Origin: Halichondria panicea
Lineage: Eukaryota > Porifera > Demospongiae > Suberitida > Halichondriidae
Direction: 5' to 3'
Length of the DNA: 64,000 bases
Assembly: GCF_963675165.1 (NCBI RefSeq)
Contig: NC_087393.1
Span: 4,513,202-4,577,201 of the forward strand
The stretch's first letter is position 1; the number at the start of each line of letters is the position of its first letter. Below, one piece after another: positions 36,121 to 47,713 of this stretch. Position numbers and translations under genes: made by a program. A model generated the notes under the pieces. The model ran no database searches and was not told where the DNA came from. It saw nothing but the letters and a program-made list of their open reading frames with translations.

Positions 36121-36677
36121 AGAGAGCTTGTTTTTTGCAGGTATATGGAGCTAATAAATAGCTTCAGACTAACTATAGTTCATTCGTATACAAGAGCAAC
36201 GTGATGAGTGTTCAGAACTTCTTCAGCATGAGTAAAACTTGGCAATGGCAAGCAATATTAAAATTGTTGCGATTTAAAAAGACAATGCTTTTGCCTGAGG
36301 CAGTAGCATTACTGCCTGACATCTCTTTAACTGCATGGGGGGGAAGGGGACGAAACATCGAGGCAAGCGTCCTAGCAATCGTGTGGGCCCAGTGAAATAT
36401 CTCTGCATGCCATGTCTTTGTGCAACTATACACATGCACTTGAAATCTCAAAAAGAGTAATAAAAACATTCAAAGCACTGTTGTTCATCAGCTGCACAGC
36501 AAAACTGTTGAATGTGCATCATGCATACTTTTGGTAAGTCATACAGAAATAGTTTACCGATAATTATAATGTGTACTGTCAAGCATTTGCCAGAGAATGT
36601 TATTATGCTACACAATTAACATAAGCCCTATGTAGCTAATGCTATAATCTTCATGCATGCAGACTTGGTTTTAGCAG
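36121..36677. other. Intergenic stretch with RPF1 exon 3 relic
   Basis: On the minus strand, about 36315-36410 encodes HTIARTLASMF, alike to [11 protein letters not shown] of RPF1 exon 3 (55347-55525), with frame breaks on both sides. The flanks match 16390-16990. No other gene is seen. Confidence 0.7.
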
Positions 36678-38246
36678 TCATGTGTATATATTGTCTACTG
36701 CTCCTCTCATTCCTTTGTTCATGTGGTCATCACTTGTTGTGGCAACTTCCTCATAGGTTGGGTTCCCATTTGTTAAGATGTCACCTGGATCAGTATCAAT
36801 GTATATATAGTCGTACATAGGTTCTGTATTTATATGTTCTTCAATTCTCTCTGTGTGATAAGAAACATGAAGTGTATAAAATACTTTTTAATAAATCTCG
36901 TCTGTGCCTATAGTAACTGTCACTCGTGCAGCTACTGGCACACACTCATGATAAGTCTTCAGTATAATAATAAAATTATTATCTGTAGGATAACATCGTA
37001 GTATACAAATACGGATACATGGTCAATGCATGGTCAATTAAACAATAACCATACCAATTGGAAGCTATCTACAATACTATTAGAAGCAAGGAGACCCTGA
37101 ATCATTGTATATACATCATGCACACTTACCCATGCAGCCATGCCTTTTTATACATATCAAAGTAGAAATAGATATGATTATGGCTACTACAAGCAGCCCA
37201 CTTGAAACTACACCAGCAATAACAAACACAGTCGTATCGGCAGTAGACATGGTGTTGTTGGTGGGTAATGTGGTTTGAGTAGGTTGAATCTGTGTCGTGG
37301 ATTCTGCACACGATAACGGAAGATTTTGTGGAGTGCATATTCCGTTAGGGACATTGCCTAAAGTTGCAGCTGTAGTTTTTGTAGGAGACAGTTATACAAT
37401 GTGTCATGTTGTGCAGATTTTGTGCAGTTATATAATGTATATGAACTTGTATAGCGCTGCATATAGTATTCTATATAGGACACTTTTGCTCACCGTACTG
37501 CAGAGTAATCAGCGGGAGAGAGAATTGTGTTTGTACTTCTTCGTCACACGTATATAGCTCACAGGTCTCGCTTGGCGACCTTCTGATAAGTAGTTCTGAG
37601 CTTGAGTTGTTGCTATGCAAAGCTACACCTAATCCCGGTATTTATTATTTAGTTCTAGTGTTGGTGGACTGTGCCAGCCCAGTACATCATTTGGTTGGAA
37701 ATAAATTCTTTCGTTTTCAGAAACTTGACTAGTGAGCGTTGCGATGTGATGTTGGAATTATCAGGTGTCACTGTTTCAGTTCGAGGACGATAACTTAAGA
37801 GGTTAGATCCAACTAGATCAAATTTTCCTCAAAATCTTGACTTGGCCTCCAAACTTGGAGATATAATAGGTGGGTAAGCCTTAGACCAGCATCGACTTCG
37901 ACAGTGACTAGAGCTCTCCATTCTGTGATTTGTCCATGGCACTCAAACTTGATCCCAGGAGTGATAACTTGTATTCCATATAGAGTCCCGATATCCGGAG
38001 CTATCTCAGTGAGATCTGCACTCGGTTGGAGAGAGTCAACGGCTGGAAACCCAGTGCCACATTGAGGAACCACTTCAGTTGTAGTTTGAGCTGCTACTGA
38101 GCAGGATATATATATAGACACTATAGTATAATGCAGCTAGCACACAAGACACTATAGTATAATGCAGTACAGGATTGTGTTTATTTCAACTTACCTGATA
38201 AGCTGAAAACAACTAGTATTAGCATAAACATGTTAATTCTTCCCAT
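36678..38246 (-). pseudogene. Beta-class receptor pseudogene
   Basis: It is the counterpart of 17013-18551. Signal (38195-38246), TM (37130-37369) and tail (36678-36850) exons are open. The tail gained two in-frame insertions, giving MYDYIYIDTDP, and keeps NPTYEEV. The TM exon lost its usual acceptor (CAG to CAA) but another AG nine bases on keeps phase. The ectodomain (37494-38100) carries one 8-bp insertion near 37640 and two 1-bp losses near 37742 and 37828, so the frame is broken. The open tail and TM suggest recent decay. Confidence 0.8.
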
Positions 38247-38759
38247 CTTGACAGTCCAGAGTCTTGGTCTCTTAATTACACACAATAAATTATTCTGGTG
38301 CATGTGAACTGTGTTTGTACTCTCGGTTTACTAGGCATTCCATTAACCACGCTCAATTTAATGGTGGGTGATGCGAAACTTATATACTGCATGTTCATTG
38401 ATCCAAGAACCTTATTGTATATCTGGATATTTAGGTTGCAGACAATCCTTTCATTGTAAAGCACTATACGTTGTTGCCTATTCCGTGCATATTGCTATAC
38501 TACAAACTTTTTACCCCACAAAACACATTCATAATTATATGACTTCATGCAACAACAATCACAGCATGCATGCAGTTGTTGCCAATCAATTTTATGAATA
38601 CAAGCCTTTTGCACAAACTATAAGATACACTCTCTCCATCTCAGGACGACCATACAATATCCTACTGTAGGTTTACTCTACTATAGCGTATAGATATATA
38701 CATGTGAAGTTTTGTGGAAGTCTGAGAGGGTTGGTCACCCGTTATAGGTTGTTTATACC
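38247..38759. other. 5' flank of beta pseudogene and 3' flank of next receptor
   Basis: The sequence matches 18552-18920 up to about 38620 and then 11640-11790 (region 3' of the short-tail receptor). No exon is seen. Confidence 0.5.
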
Positions 38760-41540
38760 TTAAGGTTTAACATATGCATAAGCATCTTCAGGCTCAGTGT
38801 TAGCAGTCACACTAGTGTATGCCTCATTCTCTGTGGTGGGTATTGAGGGATCATTGTCAGAACTCGACTGTCTTACTCCAACGTAGGCTTCGTTTCTTAT
38901 CATTGGCACTTCTGTTGTCACACCCAACCCCTTGACGACGTTATCATCATTTGCTATGACACTATATTCTGCAGTGGCAACATTACCATAGGCCAGGTTC
39001 TGAGTTGTGGAGGGATTGTACGTTTCAGCCAAAGAATTCACGACGTAATCATAGTCAGCGATCTGAGTTGCTTCTGTAAACTTTCCGTACGCCTCATTCT
39101 CATTGGTGGATGGTTCAGTGTTAGCATCCATTCTGATAGTTTGAAGAGTATCACTCTGTTCATTGATGGTCCTGTAGTCAGTCAAACTCAAATCTGCAAA
39201 GGAAACCTGTAATTACTTCTTTTTCCCACGCACAAAAAGTAAATATGTGTATAACACGACTATATGTACATGTACATGCATAAGCTCACTTTTAAACATA
39301 CCTCCTTGTCCTTTGTTTTCTCTTTTCTTTTTCATCGCACAAACTAAAAGCATCACTGCAGTTAGTATGACCAACAGCACGAGTACTGCAACAGACACTG
39401 CGATTCCAGCAAACAGTCCCACGTTCACTTCTTGAGGTTGTGTTGTAGCAGCTGCTGGTGTGACTTGAGGAGAGTTCATGGGAGAACTACTTGGTTGTGG
39501 TAGACCAGTGGTGGTTATAGGTGCTGACACAGAGCTAGACTCGGCTTCACGTCCAAAGTTACTACTTGAGGGTAATATTGTTTGAGTAGGGAAAGAGAGT
39601 GCAGAAATGGGGAGAGTGGAGACAAGGGGTGTGGAGATGGGGAGCATACTTGACGGGAGAAGCGTAAAGGAACTTGTCTGAGCATTCACTACACAAAAAA
39701 ACACAGCCATAATTGTAGTTTTGCATATGACTATAATTTTATAGGACATTAATTTTAACCACTCCTTCATTCACTGTGGAACTATAGAGGAGGAAACAAC
39801 AACACACTGCCCTGAACGTTATACTCAATGGTACATAAGCTTTTTAACAAAGAATCGAAAATTTAAATTTGACAAAGTTATGACAACTTTATGAAGATCA
39901 AACCCAACACACATGGATTTTAGTTCCACTAACCATTATTTAGCTGAGTAGAAGAGACCTGCAGTGCGAGGGTTGGGGATGGACTGCTTGGAGTGCTTAC
40001 TGTTAAAGAGAGGGCATAAAATAATGTAATCTTGTATGAACGAATGACATAAGCAGATGATGTCACTCACTAACTGTCAGGATGATAAGTGGAGCAAGGT
40101 TAGTCATGGAACCGAAATCATCAGCCGAATATATACAAGGTGGGTCGAGTGCAAGACATGGAGTGGAATCGAACCAAACAGTTTCTCCATTATAAGAATT
40201 GTCTCCAGCAAACTGGATACCATCATCATCAGTTCTACTACTCTCCAGATAGAACCCGACCACATCTCCTGGTTGGACCTCAATCCTCTCACTGTCTAGT
40301 GGTACCCCAGTCACTATTCCTCTGTCAGCAGTGTTAGGATCAGCTAGTGGAATGGGGAAGAATTCATTTAAACCAACAATAGTGTATTGGCCATCAGGAG
40401 GAGAGTTTGGTCTCCACACTTGGAATGTAGCGGAATATGACTGATTAGCATATTGTATATTGCCACTACCCTCCACAAATGCTCTCCACTCAGTGATTTG
40501 TCCGTAACAATTGAACTTGTAGCTAGGTATAATGACCTGTACTGGTGCCACTTCAAACCGTGGCTCTCCCCCACCACTAGGTCTGACAAAGTTTGGTAAA
40601 GATCTGGAGCCATCCGTTGCCATCAGACAGTCTGCAAAACAGGCCACTGGTTAACATAGACACACTATTGTAATGAGAAGGCACTTCTATAGTAATCAAT
40701 ATTGAAGCACTAATACACACATGCACTGTCTAGCTATGGTTGAAGATGACCCCAGGCTAAAATCGAAGATAAACTCACCATCTACAACAGCTGGAGTACC
40801 AGGTCCAGGTCCAGGTCCAGTGGTGATGGGGGTGGGAGTGGGGCAGAATATGGTCGAGGTGAAGGTAGAGGGGCAGTTATAATTAACAGCGGTTGCTATA
40901 ATGAGGAATGTATCTATAAAAGCAGTAACATTTGATTACACATATAGTATTTCTATGTTTGTGCAAGGTTATAATTATGTATAAATTTATTATACTTGTA
41001 CAGGAAACACACTATATGGCTGTTACAAAGTGCATGCACATATAGATTGATACTCACTAAGTGATATCGAGATGATTGGTCCAAGGCTTGTAGAAAAGCT
41101 GAGGTCGCCTGCATTGCCCACTTCCAGTAAGCACTTATTTTGTAGGTCAGAGTTACCAGTCGCATACCATAGCTCTTCAGAAGTGAAGCCACTATCAAAC
41201 TGCACACCTCCGTTTTGGTTTCTGTTGTCTTCGAGATAATATCCAACCACATCTCCTGGTTGGAAGTCAATCTGCTCACTGGGAAGTGGTGTTGCAGCAA
41301 TGTAGCTGTCAGTTAGAGTAGCAGGGAAAAAGGAATTCTCTCCAATTTTTATGTAAATTGCACTACTCTCACTCGTTGGTCTCCATATCTGGAACTTTAT
41401 GGAGTATGCAGTAGTATGACCACCACCACCAGGCTCCACATACGCAGCCCAACCACCAACTTTCCCACAGCAGTGAAACTCATAGCTTTTAATGATGACT
41501 TGTATCGGATTCACACCAACTATAGAGCCCCAATTACCTG
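38760..41540 (-). CDS. Two-ectodomain alpha receptor, first exon missing
   Basis: Open exons are 41058 to about 41540 (ectodomain 1), 40779-40895 (linker, NCPSTFTSTIFCPTPTP), 40071-40631 (ectodomain 2, starts DCLMATDGSRSLPNFVRP), 39934-39999 (stalk), 39302-39688 (stalk and TM) and 38760-39193 (tail). All are phase 1 and in frame. Ectodomain 2 (FNCYGQITEWRAFV, FQVWRPNSP, VQPGDVVGFYL, CLALDPPC) is closer to that of the receptor at 26-1696 than to ectodomain 1. The long tail has DLSLTDY, NEAYGKF, YDYV, NLAYGNV, AEYSVI, NEAYVGV, NEAYTSV and AYAYV. Upstream of GNWGSIVGVNP the family sequence stops at about 41540. No signal exon is seen, so it is 5'-truncated or uses an unseen first exon. Confidence 0.7.
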
Positions 41541-42225
41541 GGACAAACAGTATTATGGCAACTTGATGGCTGAACCTTACACAAGATTGTAATTATGTTG
41601 GAGAGTAAGACCCTGAGATACAGCTGCAATGGCTGAACCTAGCCATCTAACAGTACTGCATGGTAGCCTTGTACTTGTCCGGTTTTCGATTTTTACTTCA
41701 CTTGCTTTATGTTCACTCTCATGTTTATTTATTGATATTCAATTTAAAACACAGAATGATAATTAAACTGATGAGAGTGAAGTGAACATGAAAGCATAAA
41801 AACACTGTAATGATGAGATTGAGTGAATGAAGTGAACATGAAGCACCCCCTTGTCTCAAGCTACCTTACCTAGTTGCTCCTTGAATGTCATAGCTAGACT
41901 AGATGGATAGGCTTCCCCACAGCACCCCTTTACAAATACATCTTCTGCTATCAACTTTCACTACTGCAAAAAAATACAGAATGGTAATGGTCGTTCCGTT
42001 TTCCGTTTCCGCTTTCCGCCTTCCGTTTCCGTTTTCCGTTTCCTTCTTTTCCATGCACCCGTTCTATCTAGCTATAATTTATGGTATCATTTCTTTGGTA
42101 GTGGGGTGTGTCCTGCTGACCAAATTCTTGATAGATGTTATCGTGAACTTTTGATGTTATTCATGACTGTAGTATACACTCGTGAATTTACGTCAGTCAT
42201 AATAGCTCGATTGTGCGATAATTAT
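41541..42225. other. Insertion-like stretch that replaced a 5' end
   Basis: The stretch lacks family sequence until about 42090, where similarity to 20475-20560 (upstream of the left-copy pseudogene) resumes. It contains CACTTCACTCTCATC-like words in inverted orientation near 41700-41840 and a TTTCCGTTTTCCG-type simple repeat at 41993-42045. No gene is seen. Confidence 0.5.
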
Positions 42226-42806
42226 GCCTCGGTGCGCATGCGCAAGCGAGGTATACGGTAGTGTGTTTGTGTGTCTGTGTGTCTGTGTATCTGTGTGTCT
42301 GTGTGTGTGTGTGTGTAGACCGCTACAGCTGCTCAAGGATGAATCAAGTGCAAGTAAGAGTTTCTATAGGCTTCTAGTCATGTTTACTTGGATTTTAATT
42401 CGTGGATTTGCAAAATAATGCTTCGTTCTCGAGTTATGCCTAGTTTTGCTTACTTGGAATGCTATTGCAGCCTTTTCAGAAGAGTCCGTAGCAAAACTTG
42501 TTCACCGAGTGTTACTACTCTACTTAGTAGTTAGCTCTGCACTAGAACGCTAGCTATTGGTAGCTGCAAGAGTGAGCAGAGAGCTGCAAGGCTCTGCTGA
42601 CTTGCAGCCATTCATTTTAGACTTGAACTTTTGGCATCGATCGTTTTTAACAACAATCATGGTCGATCATTACCCACTATTCGGTTGATTGCATGCAGCA
42701 AAATTCATCATAATCAATGTGTGTATAATAAAAGCTAGCTATTAGTAGTTTTATGATATGTAGCTTTGGCACCTCCACCGAGGCATCAGCACCTGCGGTG
42801 CTTTCA
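42226..42806. repeat. Dispersed 580-bp repeat (GCCTCGGTGCGCATGCGC family)
   Basis: It begins GCCTCGGTGCGCATGCGCAA, then GCGAGGTATACGG and a GT-rich tract, and ends near CACCTCCACCGAGGC. Copies are at 46590-47040 (5' truncated), 56122-56696 and 57555-58022. An inverted short end piece is at 47321-47342. Terminal GCCTCGG/CCGAGGC suggests short inverted ends. No open frame is shared. Confidence 0.8.
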
Positions 42807-42849
42807 TTATTTGAATGCTTTACCTCTGGGGACAAACAGTATTATAAGT

Positions 42850-43000
42850 GTAACTTGAGTTACATTTACTTATGACTGCCTGGCCGCCTGATCTGATCTT
42901 GAACTGGGGTAGTGGGGGGCGTGACTAAACATCGAGGCAAACGTCCTAGCAATCGTGTGAGCCCAGTGAAATATCTCTGCCATGTCCGTGCAGATACTAC
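42850..43000 (-). pseudogene. Relic of RPF1 exon 3
   Basis: GACTGCCTGGCCGCC, AACTGGGG and CGAGGCAAACGTCCTAGCAA match 55391-55450 of the live gene, with a small insertion and a frame break. The CTCTGCCATGTCC stretch matches the exon's 5' end. It is the best preserved of the four exon 3 relics. Confidence 0.8.
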
Positions 43001-43200
43001 AGGCTCTTGAAATCTCAAAAAGAGTATTTGCCTGATTGATTCAGAACACTGTTGTACATCTCAGCTGCACAGCAAAACTGTTGAACATGTCAATAAGCAC
43101 AAATTCACTTTTGTGAAATGAATATGCATTTGTACACCTATATAATTATTATACGTACGTATAAAATGGTAAGCCATGGAGAATTTGTTAATCTGTGTAT

Positions 43201-43405
43201 ACCGTATAGCGGGTATATTTCGAGGGTATATATGTTCGTGGTTTTCGCAGATTAAGCACGCACCGCAAACATTTATAACCGCAAATTTAATATTGCATGC
43301 ATGCATGCTGCAAAAAAGGCTGCTATTCCACTAAAATTAAATCCGCAAAAACCTTTCTAGAGGCATTTCCGCGAAAATGTATACCCAATATACCTGCTAT
43401 ACGGT
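43201..43405. mobile_element. MITE with ACCGTATAGCGGGTA ends, TA target site
   Basis: ACCGTATAGCGGGTA at 43201 pairs with TACCTGCTATACGGT ending at 43405, and TA flanks both sides. The interior has GCAAACATTTATA. A sister copy is in RPF1 intron 4 at 55151-55325. Confidence 0.8.
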
Positions 43406-43507
43406 ATATACATTACGATGTCAATGCATTGAGGAATATATACATACTTTACAATAAACACAGGATGCTAGGCCTTAGTAAACTATAATCTTCATACAGA
43501 CTCAGTT

Positions 43508-45080
43508 TTAGCAGTCATATATGTTATAGCTGAATGTATTTGTGTGGAAGTGCCGTATGCTTTGTTTGCAGCCACTCGAATGTTTGCTGCATCCTCTCAT
43601 TCCTTTGTTCATGTGGTCATCACTTGTTGTGGCAACTTCCCCATAGGCTGGGTTCCCATTTGTTAAGATGTCACCTGGATCAGTATCAATGTAGTCGTAC
43701 ATAAGTTCTGTATTATGTTCTTCAATTCTCACTGTGTGATAGGAAACATGAAGTGTGTATATATACATGTAGCTGCATGTATGTATACAAGTTTCTAGTC
43801 AATTAAACAATAACCACCATACCAATAGTAGGAAGCTATATAATTTACATACTGTATTATACTATTGCAATTAGTGCATGCACATAATTATGGGAAGGAA
43901 GATTGAATCACAATAATTGTGGTATGCAACTCATGTATATTATACGTCATGCGATTGCCCACTTACCCACACTTTTATCCGTGATGGAACAACGCCGAGT
44001 TCAGTGTGGCACTTTTTGATGCATATCAAGGTAGAAATAGATATAACTATGGCTACTACAAGCAGCCCACTTGAAACTACACTAGCAGTAACAAACACAG
44101 TCGTATCGGCAGTAGACATGGTGTTGTTGGTGGGTAATGTGGTTTAATCTGGATTCTGCACACGATAACGGAAGATTTTGTAGAGTGCATGTTCTGTTAG
44201 AAACAGTGCCTAAGGTTGCAGCTGTAATTTCTGTATAGGATATAGGAATCAGTTACTATTATCATATGTGTTACCTTGGTGCAGAGTGAGTCTCTGCAGT
44301 CTATATTGAATTTATCGTACTGAATGACACGTGTAAACTACGTAGGATATATTTCATACTGTATACAACTCACCGTACTGCAAAATAATCAGCGGGAGAG
44401 AGGATTGTGTTTGAACTTCTTTGTCACATGTATACAGCTCACAGGGATCACTTGACGACCTTTTGATAATTAATAGTTCTGATGTTGAGTTATTGTATGT
44501 TATGCAACGCTACACCAAACCCTGGCTCAAGTCCTTGTGATGTTGAACTGTACCAGCCCAGTAGGTTGGAAATAAATTCGTTCATGCTACAGAAACTTGA
44601 TTAGTGAGCACTGCGAATGTGATATTGGAATTATCAGGTGTCACTGTTTCAGTTCGAGGGCAATAAGTTAACAGGTTAGACCCAACTAGATCTGAATTTT
44701 CCTTGACTTGACCTCCAAACTTAGATATGCAAGTTTTGCGTAAGTTTTAGACCAGCGTTGTAACCTTGGATAGTGACTGCAGCACTCCATTCAGTGATTT
44801 GTCCATAGCACTCAAACTTCAGCCCTGGTGTGAGAACTTGTATTCCATCTGGAGTTCTGAAATCCGGAGCTATCTAAGTGAGATCTGCACTTGGTTGGAG
44901 AGAGCCAACAGCTGGAAACCCAGTGGAACATTGAGGAACCACTTTAGCTGTAGTTTGAGCTGCTACTGGAGCAGCACATGACACTAAGCACAATACATTA
45001 CATTTATTTATTTCGATAAGCTGAAAATAAATTGAAGTTGCATAATCATGTTCATCTTGACACTCCTGTAGCTATAGCCT
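43508..45080 (-). pseudogene. Beta-class receptor pseudogene
   Basis: It is the right-copy counterpart of 21093-23185. The tail (43508-43730) keeps MYDYIDTDPGD and NPAYGEV but shifts frame after NKGMR. The stalk lost 17 bp near 44146. The donor region after the TM is changed, with an insertion reading KCHTELGV. The ectodomain (44386-44955) has many small deletions and in-frame stops. The signal exon (near 45015-45055) is degraded. Confidence 0.85.
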
Positions 45081-45199
45081 ATTGGTACATGTGAACACTG
45101 CATGTGTTAGTTTACTATCAGGAGCATGCACATACTATATATACAGGCATTCTACCTTGGGATACCATTCAAACAAAGTTTACAGTAACAATCAGCTGT

Positions 45200-45290
45200 T
45201 GTTGAGAAAACTCATACTGTAATGTGATTAGCAATTAGTTACCAGTGCTAAAGAAATAGTGATTTAGCGTCATTTCTATTGTAGCTAGAT
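45200..45290 (-). pseudogene. Relic of alpha signal exon
   Basis: The sequence AATGTGATTAGCAATTAG...AGTGATTTAGCGTCATTTC matches the alpha signal exon MALITISLALVLIANHVT on the minus strand, with single-base insertions that break the frame. No ectodomain follows. Confidence 0.7.
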
Positions 45291-45304
45291 CTAGCTATAA
45301 TTAT

Positions 45305-45860
45305 ATCCGACTAGAAAAACATTTGCAATGTGAAAAATTGCTAGGATTGGCCAGGGGAACCACAAAAAAGCGTGGGAACAAGAAATCAGACGAGAGCATA
45401 ACTCCAATCCGTTACAACGTCAATCACATGTATACTGGTAGTTTTCCCATGTTTTCCCAGCCAATATGCCACGCAATTTTTACTGGTGGAGTGATGACCA
45501 ATCCCTATATATATTTATTATACATCCATTTTAGAATGTGGGGCACATAATCATGATGATTTGTGATGAATTGATGTTCCTAATACATGCAGTGTTGAGC
45601 ACAGGTACACACAGTCCATCCATGCGTAGTAACATGCACGGACCGTACTGGTGACTGCATGGAATGATGTGGTGGATGGAAGCTGATAGGTGGATCTGGA
45701 ACACAGTCTATTATTTAATATACTATGTATTGTACATGTTCATGACGTTGTAACGGATTGGAGTTATGCTCTCGTCTGATTTCTTGTTCCCACGCTTTTT
45801 TGTGGTTCCCCTGGCCAATCCTAGCAATTTTTCACATTGCAAATGTTTTTCTAGTCGGAT
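45305..45860. mobile_element. Fold-back element with inverted repeats of about 115 bp
   Basis: ATCCGACTAGAAAAACATTT at 45305 is matched by its reverse complement ending at 45860, and the match extends inward for about 115 bp through GGATTGGCCAGGGGAACC. The central 320 bp is unique. No open frame has transposase features. It is a non-autonomous DNA element by structure. Confidence 0.85.
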
Positions 45861-46589
45861 TCCCTTTCTTTTTCAGTACAGTTTACGTATCATGACATGC
45901 ATAAGTGGAACGTCAAGAGGCAGTACAAGAAGAGAAGACAGGACTAATCAGATATCTTCTAGAATATCTCTGGACTAATAATTATAGTATAATGAGTAAT
46001 AATTTATTACTTGATAATTATGTTGAATTTGCGAATCAGTATTAAATGACAGCCATTTTAAGAGCATGATATCTAGCCAGTGCATATAGCATGCCTGTCA
46101 GAGAAAGGGAGCTAGAGCTGAACAGTGTGAAGAAAAGGAACACCTCAGGCTCTGGAAAAGCACTGCTGCACTGATTTTAGGCGCACGGTTTATTAGCCAC
46201 GCCTATCTATTATTATTGGCCACAACGCAATTGCTGAGTCATTAAAGATGGTGGAATTGTCTAGGTAAGAGAAATAGAGACTGAGAGGTCATCTGCCTTG
46301 TGGAAGCAATCGCAAATCTGAAGAAGCGCTTTGTAATCCAGGTTGTAGTCGTTTGGAAACCCTGTGCAGAATGTCCTGGAGATGGCTGTACTTGGAGTAA
46401 ATGCTGGGCAAGAAACTTACTTACTTACTTACTTACTCACTTACTTCATAGATAAAAGAGAGAGAGGGATTGGAAACGGATCACGTGATGCTACACAATT
46501 TGCTTATGTGACGTAACACCCCCAAATAACAACCGCGTTTTGCCCTCGAAATAGCTTTGTGCTATGTGAAAAATCGTTTAACCAAAGCT
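45861..46589. other. Intergenic stretch, no gene seen
   Basis: It contains a CTTA tetranucleotide tract (about 46418-46445). No exon, receptor motif or known repeat is recognised. Confidence 0.45.
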
Positions 46590-47342
46590 AGGAAGTCTCA
46601 TCATGTTTACTTGGATTTTAATTCGTGGATTTGCAAAATAATGCTTCGTTCTCGAGTTATGCCTAGTTTTGCTTACTTGGAATGCTATTGCAGCCTTTTC
46701 AGAAGAGTCCGTAGCAAAACTTGTTCACCGAGTGTTACTACTCTACTTAGTAGTTAGCTCTGCACTATAACGCTAGCTATTGGTAGCTGCAAGAGTGAGC
46801 AGAGAGCTGCAAGGCTCTGCTGACTTGCAGCCATTAATTTTAGACTTGAACTTTTGGCATCGATCGTTTTTAACAACAATGGTCGATCATATACCCACTA
46901 TTCGGTTGATTGCATGCAGCAAAATTCATCATAATCAATGTGTGTATAATAAAAGCTAGCTATTAGTAGTTTTATGATATGTAGCTTTGGCACCTCCACT
47001 GAGGCATCAGCACCTGCGGTGCTTTCATTAGAGTTGTGCCAAGAAACATTGTTTAGTGTTGGTAGTTTCAGTGCTTGGTAAGCGTGCAAAGACGGAGATA
47101 AATGTCTCACTGACGATTATCGATACATTCGGCAGCTCATTTCTCATGACCACCATTCCGTCCGTAAGCAAGTTATTCTTTCCAAATTTTGGGGAGCTGT
47201 TACTTTCTTACCCATCTGTAGATCCATGTAGTTAGTTTTGTGCAAAATTGTCTTGTGCTTCGTGCAATAGCCGCCGATTATAGGTGTCTGGCGAAGATAG
47301 GTTACTTACTCTACCTCGCTTGCGCATGCGCACCGAGGCATA
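46590..47342. repeat. Truncated GCCTCGG-family repeat with a flanking inverted end
   Basis: Positions 46590-47040 match 42383-42806 closely, without the GCCTCGGTGCGCATGCGC start. A reverse-oriented start (CTCGCTTGCGCATGCGCACCGAGGC) lies at 47318-47342. The two ends may bracket a rearranged copy. Confidence 0.65.
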
Positions 47343-47440
47343 ACAACAAAACTGTCCTCACAAACTATCACAACACAATGCACCTACATATATGCATACA
47401 CATGCACAATGCAAAATCAACTTCTCAGAATCAACGACTC
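47343..47440 (-). pseudogene. Relic of RPF1 intron 3 region
   Basis: AACTGTCCTCACAAACTATC and the CACAACACAATGCACCTACA region match RPF1 intron sequence at 55060-55110. No exon sequence remains. It supports inclusion of the RPF1 3' half in past duplications. Confidence 0.5.
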
Positions 47441-47713
47441 ATGTTGTCTACACAGTCACTGAATACAAGTTAATTGATTCATTCTGTTAGCTGCTGACTG
47501 GCTTGGGCCATGCAATTGCATGCTACACTTTACGTGCGTTTTCTTAGTAACCCTATAACCCTATAACGAACACAACATTAGTGATTTAATAAACAATTTA
47601 GTAATAATTAAGCCGTATTGAACTACGTGCACAATTTAGTGTGAGTTCCATGTACTGGCAATTCTTTTTTTATATTCAAACACAACACGCACCTTGTAAA
47701 AAAATAATAACGG

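Larger units (their letters stand above)
30050..45100. repeat. Segmental duplication, right copy
   Basis: It matches 10200-23190 in gene order and sequence. It is about 2 kb longer because it keeps the tail and TM exons of the two-ectodomain receptor (38.76-40.05 kb) and has gained repeats at 41.54-42.1 and 42.22-42.81 kb. Ends are approximate. Confidence 0.85.
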
